From NCBI GenBank assembly GCA_910574455.1, contig CAJSYZ010000011.1, forward strand, positions 2,542,001 to 2,606,000: 64,000 nucleotides of DNA, written 5' to 3'. Below the pieces are notes generated by a model. It ran no database searches. It was not told the origin of the DNA and worked only from the letters and a program-made list of their open reading frames with translations. The stretch is from Trichaptum fuscoviolaceum (lineage: Eukaryota > Basidiomycota > Agaricomycetes > Hymenochaetales > Trichaptaceae). Position 1 is the stretch's first letter. Each line of letters begins with the position of its first letter. Position numbers and translations under genes: made by a program. Shown piece by piece: positions 34,147-43,429 of the stretch.

Positions 34147-37100
34147 ATGTCAACTCGAAGACAGACAAGGGCTAAGAACAGCGATCAGCACCCCGGAGCA
34201 GTAGTTGAACAGCTCAGAACAAGACGAACACAGGAGGAGATATTGCGGGAGAAGGAAGAAAAAGAGAAAAAGAAAGTACGGCAGGCAGAAAGGCGGGATG
34301 AGGCATTGAAGGAGAAGGAAGAGAAGGAAAGCAGAAGGAAGAGCGGGCAGCTTTCCGCAGAGCTGCGGCCCAGCAAGTCGCGGTTGCGAAAGAGAGGAAA
34401 AAACTCGCTGCGGAGCAAAAACGGGCAGCAAAAGAACAAGAGGCAGCTGACAAGGTTCGCAAGAAGGTGACTGCAGCAGAGAACCAAGAAGCAGCGATGC
34501 TAGAGACCGTAGAGCTTGAAAACAACTTGTCGAAGGCTCTTGAGACACGCACCCAGATGGGCTCAACAGTGCCCAAACTCACTGGCAAACGTGGACGTAG
34601 AAAGCCAAAAGGCGAAGCTAGTAGTAAGTCTTCAACTTTAGATCAGTGATGACACAGATTTGAACTAGCATAAACAGGCTCGAAGAACGATGTTAAAGAC
34701 GTATCGGGTTGTGAAGATGGACACAACGAAGACTTGGATATTCGTGAGTAACATTGCCTATACATTTTCAGATGATCTCAAAGCTTGGAGGTTAAACACT
34801 GTAACTCACGTTCATGCGAAGCAGCGAGTATGGATGAGCCAAACAGGAAGCCTGCAAAAAAGGCTAGGAAGGAAGATTCCAAAGGTGAACTTCCATTTCG
34901 CACACGTGTGCAGACCGCAAAGATGTCCAGGTCTGCCGCCACTCCCAGCGACGCATTCTTTCACGCTCCTGCAGGACCGAACGAGAGTCTTTCTGGTGAA
35001 GAAACGGACATAATAGACTCGCCCGCTACGTCAAGGCGGAACGACAAGACAAAACGCCCTGTCAGGGCGCTTCGCAACACAGATGATTCCACTTTCATCG
35101 GTGAAGAGGGTGGAGGTCTTGAGTTGCCAGTCTCAGAAAGGATCAATTTGTGAGTTTGAAGTTTGAATCTTGCATTGCGTCTGAATCAGTATCTGGTACT
35201 GTCAAGTCGATGTAATAGTGAGTGCGAAGCTTGATTTAGACTCAATTATTAAACATCATCCCGACTAGTACTAGATTACGACTAATGAGCCTGCCACTGG
35301 CAGCGGATGCACTGGCAGTGCCAGTGACCGGCGTGACACTCCCGGGCCGAGACCCAACTTGGAAGTCCTTCACCTGCAACATTGACTCGGACGCTCTTGT
35401 CTTTGCTACCACTGTATTATGAGTCTTGCTGACGCAAAGCTACACCAGACACACCATCCCATTGCCAGATGATGAAAACTTAAGTCCCTGGGAGGATGAA
35501 GGAGAAACAATAACCCTTACAAGCTATCATGGTGTAAAAAATAGCACAATCAGCGTACAACAGAAGGCACATCTTGTCGATTCGGAATCAAATGCAGTGA
35601 GTTGATGGAGCATTAGAATGGCAAGTGCAGTCTGAATAACTTGTTTATAGGGTGGAAGCGATCCGAAGAGGCTAACAAGGCCGGCTCAAGCTTGTGTGAG
35701 TCCGACTGATTACTGTTCGATTCATGTCAGTTACTCCATGACTGTTTGTTCATATTCCTTCTTATTATTTATCTGCCAACTGCCGTGTCATGAACAGGAT
35801 GGAGGTAGCAGCAACGTCAACTCGAAGAAAAGGAAGTTATTGCATGACACTCTTTCCGGGTCGCAGGTTTCAACGGTAAGCGACGTCATATCATTTACAT
35901 TTTTCAATCTACTGAGCAATCCCTTCCCGTACTCGAGGATAAGAACCACAAGATAAAACCAGGTGGACAGGTGAGTACCAGACAGTGATCTTCATGGTAC
36001 ATCCTTCCTTCATTGCTTACTGAATTGGTATTTTGATAGGATGCAAACAAGAGAACTGCTAATTCGCAGCTTAGCGCACCGGTAAGTCTATCTTATTTCA
36101 ACTTCTCTCGTTCCCCCCTTATTTATGGTTGTAAGGTGCAATCACTAGCCTTGGAACCCCGTGTACAGGTATGTGTGAGTGTCGATGCACCCCCTAGGCT
36201 CACTTCCGGTGCTCTCCTGTGGCAACTATTCGTTTCCTTCTTCACTTTGAGTCGATCGCTAATGGGTGCATATGAATAGGAAATCACAGTCACAAAGAAC
36301 GGAAAGAGGAAGTCGCCACCAGACACCGACTCTCAGGTTAATGTGGTAATTCTTCTACCTTGATGTGCAATGAATTCCTTCATTTTATGTTTACTTATTT
36401 TCAGCCATTTCAATTGGCTAATAAAACTGTCAAGATCAAGAAGTCATTGTTGACTGACATGGACACACCGGCCGGTGCCACAGTAAGTGTCAATTCTATG
36501 GTAACCGGCATTTTAAGTTCGTATCTGATCAGGCGGAAAGGACTTGAGTAAGAAGAGGAACCCCTCTGATATTCCTTATCGGCCTGAGGCCGATACGACG
36601 GTAAGTGCTTCTTTTCGATCTGCTCACTTGCCTTGGATAACAGCTTTCTGACGTGTTGCAGCCGGAGATTGGATCCGCTACCTCTAATCGCAAGAGGCAG
36701 TCGCTTGTGGCTGATAATGAAGTAAGTGAGAGTCGATTGATACACTCTAAATGTGAGCATTCACCTTCTTTTCTTAATAGTCTGGTGGTCGAAACATGTC
36801 GTTAGCACCTCGGGCACCGTCGCTTGCAATGAAGAGTGCATCCTGCACCCCCGGACCCGAAGTGTTAGTGACTGGGGCTTATCAAGGTCATCGCAAAGTC
36901 TCTCGGACTACTAGCTCAGTTTGTCGAATCAAATTCATTTCTATGACATATTTTGTTGATTTACTTATATGCAGACATCAGTGGGACTTGAGGACAAGGA
37001 TCGAAATGAAGGAAGGGAAGGATCTCGCGTGCCAGGCAGGAAAAGGGCGACGAACCAGTGTCTCCCTCCCGGTACTCAGGCAGGTTGGACTCATATTCTA

Positions 37101-38233
37101 TTACCTTCACTATTTCGCGCAGTTGGAAAATCCGTCACACCATGGCAAACCCCGGACAATAAGCTCATCAGCTCACTGTGGGGGAAAGTGTTTGATTCTG
37201 TGGAACTTAGTTACGAAACTCAGTTCGCTGATATCTGTTCTCTAGTTGAGTCATTTTTACTTATTCTCAAGTTACCTTTACCAAATTGAGATGCAATCCT
37301 CGTATTTCAGGCGGCCCAGAGATGCTCTGATAGCTGGCGCAAGAAACTTTTTGAGAAAGCTGAGCAATCAGTTGCCAGTTTTATCAGCGGCGAACAATTA
37401 AAGTCAATGCAAAACGAAGCAATTGTGAAGACGTTGCAGACGCTAGTTGACAAGAAGAAAGCCGAACCGTTTCTATGGGAAAGCTGGTATAGTATGGAGA
37501 GGGTAAGTAAAAGAGTGTTTATTGTCGCGTTTTGTGTCCATGCATTGACCCTAAATGTACAGAAGCAAGGACTGTTCTGCTCTGACCTTGTGGTCTCAGT
37601 GTTGTCCGTACACATTGTCTTGGCCATGGGTCGGCATAAAATACTGGACAGAAACACCATAGGAAAGCCTATCGGTGCCCTCGCCCTTGCGGCAACAGCG
37701 GTATCTATTTTTTCAGTACTTATATTGTCCTTATCCGCTGATCTTCTCATGGATAGGTCAAGGTTGCCATTGATAAACAGGTGGCTCGGTTGCAAAATAT
37801 CAAAGAAGAACTTGGCGGCGCTGAGTGGTATTTCACTAGCGCTCTGTGGCAGCCTCATACGGACGACTATGTTAACTTGTTGTCGAATCCCTCTTTCTTC
37901 ACTGAATCAAACTGGGAAAAGGTTCGATCCCGCCTCCTAGCTTACGATGCCAGTACAGATATCGACACGAGAAAGAACACCGAACTTGTTGGATCGGGTA
38001 TCACTGGCAGGGACTTTTCCTTGTATTTTGACGGTGTAGATGCAGATTCGACCTGCGAGAAAGCGTATGACGAAGGCGCTGATAATTGGGAAGACGGAAC
38101 CGACGATAAGGGCGAAGAGCGTGAGGGGGCTGAACATAGAAGCGAGATGGAAGGTGATGCAGAGGACGAACATGCTAATGCTAAGGGCGACGACGACCTG
38201 AGCAAGAGCGGGGACGAGGGCGTTGAGAAGATT

Positions 38234-38267
<34 letters not shown>

Positions 38268-38458
38268 GCGTTGAGAAGATTGAGGACGAGGGCGAGGACG
38301 AGGACGAGGGCGAGGGCGAGGACGAGGGCGAGGACGAGGACGAGGACGAGGGCGAAGGCGAGGGCGAGGGCGAGGACAAGGATTTAGGTGGAGATGGTGA
38401 TCATGAGGAGGACGACGCTTCAAAATGGGATTCGGCTACGGACTGCGTAGACTTCTAA
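34147..38458 (+). CDS. Many-exon basidiomycete protein of unknown function with acidic tail
   Basis: About twenty exons. The first (from ATG 34147, MSTRRQTRAKNSDQ) is Lys/Glu-rich coiled coil; a 59 nt intron (GT after GAGAAAAAGAAA, AG before AAGGAAGAGCGG) is needed to stay in frame to KLTGKRGRRKPKGEASS. A chain of tiny phase-0 exons follows at 35.8-36.7 kb, then the best-defined domain (37.0-37.95 kb): ISSLWGKVFDSVELSY, SWRKKLFEKAEQSVASF, AEPFLWESWYSME, CSDLVVSVLSVHIVLAMG, IGKPIGALALAATA, AEWYFTSALWQPHTDDY. That arrangement matches a family common in agaricomycetes, often beside transposons, without an assigned activity. The C-terminus (38040-38440) is a run of Glu/Gly/Asp repeats ending TDCVDF. 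Several basic KKRK-like patches suggest nuclear location. A few exon joins at 34.7-35.2 kb are unresolved. Possibly the Plavaka element's partner gene, given the 117 bp divergent spacing; this is inference. Confidence 0.65.
35798..36721 (+). repeat. Run of eight consecutive symmetric mini-exons
   Basis: Exons 35798-35875, 35938-35970, 36040-36081, 36136-36168, 36280-36336, 36405-36482, 36541-36600 and 36662-36721 have lengths 78, 33, 42, 33, 57, 78, 60 and 60 nt. All are multiples of three and all begin and end in phase 0. Most encode a basic cluster followed by hydrophobic/acidic residues: SKKRKLLHDT, GKRKSPPDTD, KIKKSLLTDMD, SKKRNPSDI, NRKRQSLVADN. They look like duplicated cassettes that could be skipped singly without loss of frame. 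Confidence 0.65.
38215..38385 (+). repeat. Acidic coding minisatellite (GAGGGCGAG / GAGGACGAG units)
   Basis: Tandem 6-9 bp units encode alternating Glu-Gly-Glu-Asp. The unit number is likely to vary between strains. Antisense frames read as Pro/Arg or Pro/Ser runs and are artefacts. Confidence 0.85.
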
Positions 38459-38943
38459 GGGCAAATCGATCACTGGTGAGCCTCTTCTTTTCGTTTCTGT
38501 CCGTGCGCTCAATATTATATTACCATCGACTCGCAGAGCAGCCTTCGTTTCTACTGGTCCGCCAAAGAACATGCAGAATTGAAGGTACGGCAGCGAAGTG
38601 TGTGACCTGCCACTGCCCGTCACGGCAGAGGTTCACGGTAATGTCGTGGGGGATCCCTTCATAGCGACTGCTATGCTTAGTCTTGCGTAGATGACTGATG
38701 TACTTGAACACTGAGGCACTGATAGCTAAATAATGTTGTCTTATATATTTCTGATGCAATGAAATAACTTGGATCGTTCTTATGCACTTAGACTCTTGAG
38801 CACTGCAATTTGTCTTACAACACTTGTCTACTGCTGTAATTAAAGGATGATACACTGGAGCACTGGGGTGCTGAATGCCTGAAACACTTAGAGCACTGAT
38901 TCAGCCATCTTTCCTTATTTAAGCCAGCCCGCACTTATTTCAG
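38459..38943. other. 3' flank without a gene
   Basis: Sequence after the acidic-tail gene, with no coding signal. ACTTGAGCACTG / GAACACTGAGG-like words recur at 38.70-38.90 kb, and TTATTTAAGCC / TTATTTCAGCC half-repeats lead into the next element. Confidence 0.45.
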
Positions 38944-39297
38944 CCAACTTGTCCTGAATAATGGGAGGACATGCATGAATAAGTGAAGCTTGCCTTATTT
39001 AAGACTTCAGTCTCTCAGGACGTTTAAGTAACACTTAAGTCACTTTCAGCAGAAAGTAGTTTCCCTGATGAGGAAGAACAGTTCACACAGGGAAAAAAAA
39101 CTAGAAAAGGTAGTAATAAAACGCAGATGAATTAAAGATAGGAACAAAATAGATGACAGAAAACTTATGATTGGCTGGAGCGTGAGAATTGGCTTACTTT
39201 CTGTAAAACTGGATGAAAGTTCACGACAACACATTCCTCCCTCAGCTACGCTTTGTGTCAGGGATGCATGTCCTCCCATTATTCAGGAGCAACTTGG
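38944..39297. mobile_element. 354 bp inverted-repeat element (MITE-like)
   Basis: The ends form imperfect ~33 bp terminal inverted repeats. The left end begins CCAACTTGTCCTGAATAATG; the right end, read in reverse, begins CCAAGTTGCTCCTGAATAAT; both continue GGGAGGACATGCAT. The element is bordered by TCAG on both sides (38940-38943 and 39298-39301), a possible 4 bp target duplication. The interior has no gene. The interior segment at 39167-39262 is related to 43159-43226, so a family of such elements exists in the genome. Confidence 0.6.
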
Positions 39298-39349
39298 TCA
39301 GTCATTCAGGCAGTTCAGTCATTCAGTTAATATAAGTAGATGATAATAT

Positions 39350-40979
39350 TATAAGCACAAAATAAGTACAATAATAAGTAAACTAAGAACTCGCCGCCCA
39401 CCCACGAGAGGGCTCGTCGCCCGGCTCCCACTGCCTTTCAGCTTTGGCATCGGCGGGCGCGGAGGGGGAGGTTGCGCGCTTCTCAACAACACTGTCCGCT
39501 GACGCTGACACTCGGCACGGGCGGCGTTGGTGCGGGTTCTGTCTTGATTTGTGTAGGCGCGAGAGAACCTGGTGCGTGAGGGCGGTCTGGAGGGTGGGCG
39601 GGACAAGGCTTTGGATCCAGTCATTGGTGTGGGTGCTGCTGTTGGTGTCGGACCTTGAGAGCCAGACTGCTGCTGCTGTGTTGTTGTTGTTGGGCTACAC
39701 CAGTAGCCTTAACTTCTGGTTCCTCTTCCTCCTCTTCCTCAGCCTTACGAGTAGTACTATCAGCAGACGAACATCAGAAAGTGCGCAGAAACATACAGAG
39801 GAGGCATAAGGATCTTCATCTTCATTGCCATCGTACGTGCCATTCTTCTCGATCTTGCGGACAAGTTTCTTCATTTGCTTGCCTGCACCTGTTAACTACT
39901 GCTCTGTTTCCTCGTCTTCATCCGATTCGTCTATATAACCCTCTCGTGTCTTATTTGCTGTACGATATTCACGCTTTAGACGTTCCTGGATAGCAGAAAA
40001 GAAAGTTGATCAACTGAATATTGAGAGAGAAAAAAGAACTGAGCAAACCTCAATCTCCTTGGCCACTTCATCACGAGTGTCCTCAACGTCCATCTTTTCT
40101 TCATCATCCGCAAACTCATCCTCATACTCCATCTCATCTAAGTCACCCTCGCCCCCTCTATCCCTTTCCTGCCTCCGGCGCTTATCAACACCCTCTTCAT
40201 CATCTTCCTCAAATAGCCCACGCATCCCCGAGTCCACAGTCTTCAGTCTCCTCCCCCCGGGGCCCAGCGACCTGCCCCCGATGTCATACACGAGACTCAC
40301 ACCTGTCGTCGCACCGCCCGCAATCAGCGCAGAGATGCCATTTGCCGCAATGCCGATCAATTTCTCCGCTCTCAAGGCTCGGCGTGATCTGGTGCGTTTC
40401 CCGGCGCTTCTGGAACTTGTACCACTGGTGTGCAGGCACGCATTTGATCACCTGGTCAGCTGCGGGCATGAACAGCGCGAGCGTCTCGCTCTTCGCAGCC
40501 TCCTCCCTCCTTCCCACCCATACCTCGCTGCCCGTCCCGTCCTCCGCGACCCAGGGATACAGTTTCTCTCGACGCATCTTCCGGATGTGCTCAGGCACCA
40601 GGAACACCTGCCTGGTCTTCTTCTGAAACTTGCGTTTCCGCTTCTCCTTGTCCTTGTCTTTGCTATCCTTTCCCTTTTGCGGGGTCGCCTCACTGTTGGC
40701 ATTGTGGATCGGCCGGCCCTCTGCATCAACCATGACTATACATCCGTCTGCACCAATGACGGGCTTCTCATCTGCTTCCAACATCAGCTTCATGAGCACT
40801 TGCGAGCTGACTCCGCCCAGACCCTCACCAGTAGGGTCACGGTGCAGCTCCTTGTGGTTGAGCTTCACGGGCTGTTGATATCCGACTTCCGCTCTAGCTT
40901 CACCAGTGGCTTCCCCGCGCTTTGTCTTCACTTTCTGCTTTGGTCGCGGCGGCGGTGGGGGTAGGTTCGAGACCTGCAC
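39350..40979 (-). pseudogene. TFIIF alpha subunit (Tfg1/RAP74) relic
   Basis: TFIIF-alpha is an RNA polymerase II initiation factor subunit. The part at 40284-40979 reads KLNHKELHRDPTGEG, GKDSKDKDKEKRKRKFQ, VFLVPEHIRKMRREKLYP, EVWVGRREEAAKSETLA, LFMPAADQVIKCVPAHQ and WYKFQKRRE, which is characteristic. Then the frame breaks where the family has LEEAEKL: the DNA reads CTTGAGAGCGGAGAAATTG, two bases short, and the continuation (SLVYDIGGRSLGPGGRRLK, acidic EDDEEGVDKRRRQ) is in another frame. The C-terminal RATSP-type repeats also appear split over two frames near 39.4-39.5 kb. The N-terminal winged-helix/dimerisation part is missing. Multiple lesions make a pseudogene likely; a functional copy is expected elsewhere. 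Confidence 0.72.
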
Positions 40980-41239
40980 CTGGATGGGTCGTTACAGATT
41001 CTTTTGGAAGAGCGTGGGCTCTCTTTTATTGCTTTATCTTCCGCAGAGGTGCCTTTGCGCGTCGAATGGCTCAAGCTCCAGGGATCAAGTTGTGTAGGCT
41101 GGCATATGTGCTTCAGGTGTCCCAGTTGGACTACATCGGTTCTTCCCAATGTTCAGGATCCCAATCTTCCGTATCCATGACTGCTACGCGAGGCACATGC
41201 TCAGCTTCACCATCCGAAGGTCTTCATGTAAGAGAGCGA

Positions 41240-42507
41240 TCTATCGGCAAGTATTGATACTGCGCTTGTGGACTTCTTCCATGCGCTCACGACATTGAAC
41301 ACCGGGAAACGCTGGACAGCCAAACGAGCACGCAAGATTAAGTGCCATTTTAATTGTTTTCGTAACTTGCAATAACATGTGTGCTGTTGAACTCGATTGA
41401 CAGGGAGTCACCGTGACTGGAGTCAGAATGCAAAACACCAGAAAGTGGATGCAAACTTACCCATCCAGGCATGAGACCAAGACCACCAAGACGAGCACCC
41501 ACACCAAGAGCACCTTTACGGTCGAAATCAACAGTGACAAGACCGTGCGGGTAGCGCCTGACGGTTGCTGCGACAGCCTGGTTCCACGTCGAGTAAAAGA
41601 TGGCTAAGCTGAGGTCGTCCATGCGTGCAGAATACGGGTCCGCCTTCGTTTGCGCACGGAAGACCGGCGAGTCGAGGACAATGTAAGTGATGTTGTCGAG
41701 TACGTGCGTCTCGGCCTCAATGAGGTAAGGCTCACCGAAGATAATGACTTCGATAGGTTCTGCAAGTTCACCAGGGTGGTACTCAATATCCTTCACCTTT
41801 GGCACAACCCAGATCAGGTCGACGTCCGACATGGCCTTGCCTATCGACGAACTCATCACACCAAGACCTGCGATCTTGTCCTTCAACTTCCAATCAATAT
41901 GCTCGTACTCCAAAGTCGCAATGAGCACCGTCCTCCGCTTATTCTTGTCTTCAGGCCAGCCGGTGATATCGCCTGTATATGCGTGTCCATGGCTCGAGTG
42001 TTCCTCCGATATCGGCGCCGCATGCAGGTCTTGCGCAGACTTCCAGCCCAGCGAGCCAATGATGGGGAGATAATGCGAATGGCCCGGCTTCCTCTACTTG
42101 AGACCCCATTGGTAGTACTTGATCCCATAGAAGCTCCACATGAAGATCGCCACTGCCAGCGTACCGGTGACTACCGAGATCGACAGGAGTAGTGCGTACA
42201 TGATAGCGCCCACCGCGCTCTCCCCGCGCGGCTCGAGGCTCCACCGCATCGTCGCGTCGTCCACGACCAGTGTCCACGCGAGGTGCGGGTGCGGCGGGGC
42301 ACTGATGTTCAAGTAGTTGCGAGCAGCCGAATTGGGCGGGAGTCGGTCCATGACGCCGTCGCCGTGCATGTCGCCATAGAAATAGTCATCGAACCCAAAC
42401 ACGTTGAGCTGGAGGTACGTCGGCCATGTGCTCATCATCTCGAGCTCCGGCTCATCGACGACCAACCCTGGACCATTCTGTGTGCGCGCTCTATGATACT
42501 TCATTGA
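41240..42507 (-). pseudogene. Alpha-1,3-glucan synthase (Ags1/Mok1) relic
   Basis: The family makes cell-wall alpha-1,3-glucan at the plasma membrane with an outer amylase-like part and an inner starch-synthase-like (GT5) part. Here only pieces remain, collinear on the minus strand. The first (42504-42097) reads YLQLNVFGFDDYFYGDMHG, RLPPNSAARNYLNISAPP and SLEPRGESAVGAIMYALLL. An in-frame TAG follows at 42094-42096, then HSHYLPIIGSLGWKSAQDL, TVLIATLEYEHIDWKLKDK, SSSIGKAMSDVDLIWVVPK and DLSLAIFYSTWNQAVAATV. At RRYP the sequence jumps to GLVTVDFDRKGALGVGARL, skipping the catalytic core. A last piece near 41.25-41.35 kb matches the end of the GT5 domain in a shifted frame. The large N-terminal domain is absent. 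Clearly non-functional as it stands. Confidence 0.82.
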
Positions 42508-43429
42508 TATTAGCTCTGTGTCTGCTGTGAAAACGAGAGGTGCTCAGTACTCACCTTGAGACCTCATCTGCTGCGCTCATAAAGTCTGTGCGGTGCATAT
42601 CTCACGGAAAGCAATCAAGAGTGGAGAGCATCGGTCGCTGAGATCCCTACATTGTGCCTATATCACTTGAAGTTAGGAAGATTCAGTGAGATGTAAAGAC
42701 GGAAGCAAACCCTGTATAATATGACATCCTGTACGGACTTTGCGAGTTCAAAAGCTGAAACAATTTGTAAGAGGAAGGACCGGGGAGTTGCCATGCGATG
42801 CAGACGTACCGAGAGTCTTGCCAGGTAGGCCAGCGAAGGTGAGGAGGGTTTGTAGGAGGTTTAAAGGGAGGCGATAAGAGATATGAAGGCTATGTAGGAC
42901 AATACTAGTAAGGGAAGAAATGTGATTAAATAAGAAAGAAAATACCATATACCTTACTTAATCACGCAATTCAGTAACGTCATAGGAGACGGCGTTGGAA
43001 GAGGTTGCAAGAGTAAGGTACAAACAGATATTGAGAATAAAACCACAAACAATTAACTTAAAGTTAATAAGAAAGAGAATGTGCTATAAATGGAAAGAAA
43101 AGGTACAAGACAAAGCGATGAACGGAGGATTTAACAGGAGGAAAAGGAGGCACGAGATAAGAAGAAAATGTATGATTGGCTGAAGCGTGCACACATCCCT
43201 CCCTCAGCTACGCTTCGTGTCGGGGATATCAGGAAACGTCTCGGAGGTCCGAAGATTCCAGGAATGCACAGCACTATATGTATACTGAAAAGAAAGAGTG
43301 ACTTTAACTCATAATGATAATAGTGGATAACTTGAATATATACAATACATAACAAAATTCGTCGTATAAAACTCGGTCTGCTAGAAATTAGACGATGGAG
43401 GTCACATAGATACGCACTGTTCCTGCGCC
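42508..43429. other. Spacer with remnant repeat, no gene
   Basis: No coding signal. An A/G-rich stretch at 42.96-43.17 kb is followed by the repeat segment listed separately. The downstream part is the 3' flank of the ATPase gene. Confidence 0.5.
43155..43235. repeat. Second copy of the 39.2 kb element interior
   Basis: TATGATTGGCTGAAGCG and CCTCCCTCAGCTACGC, with GTGTC and GGGAT after it, recur here in the same order as at 39167-39265. About 70 bp between the two blocks is missing here. No clear terminal inverted repeat was found, so this is a fragment. Confidence 0.65.

Larger units (their letters stand above)
18045..35400. repeat. Field of short odd-length palindromic words
   Basis: Spacers, introns and some coding ends in this stretch are dense in five word families, each a palindrome around one C or G. 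Perfect examples: TCAGCCT-C-AGGCTGA at 18112-18126; AACTCAG-G-CTGAGTT at 20811-20825 (in a repeated exon); ACTAGTA-G-TACTAGT at 21591-21605; CTGAG-C-CTCAG at 25404-25414; a 21 bp one with arms ACTCCGACTC and GAGTCGGAGT around a C at 25461-25481; CCACTG-C-CAGTGG at 29638-29650; CCGACTC-G-GAGTCGG at 29663-29677; AACTT-C-AAGTT at 29729-29739; GCCTCAG-C-CTGAGGC at 33969-33983; CACTGGCA-G-TGCCAGTG at 35310-35326. Half-words (GCCAGTG, ACTTGAA, AGCCTGAG, GACTCGGA) are far more frequent still. I know of no named element that matches. Confidence 0.65.

Noticed and set aside
34150..34588. Three antisense Leu/Ser/Phe-rich frames
   Set aside because: Antisense of the Lys/Glu-rich first exons of the plus-strand gene.
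37942..38423. Antisense Ser/Pro and Pro/Arg repeat frames
   Set aside because: Both are antisense readings of the acidic GAGGGC/GAGGAC minisatellite in the plus-strand gene.
39349..39993. Plus-strand frames with Leu/Ser runs (39444-39809, 39655-39993)
   Set aside because: Antisense of the TFIIF-alpha relic's low-complexity C-terminal region.
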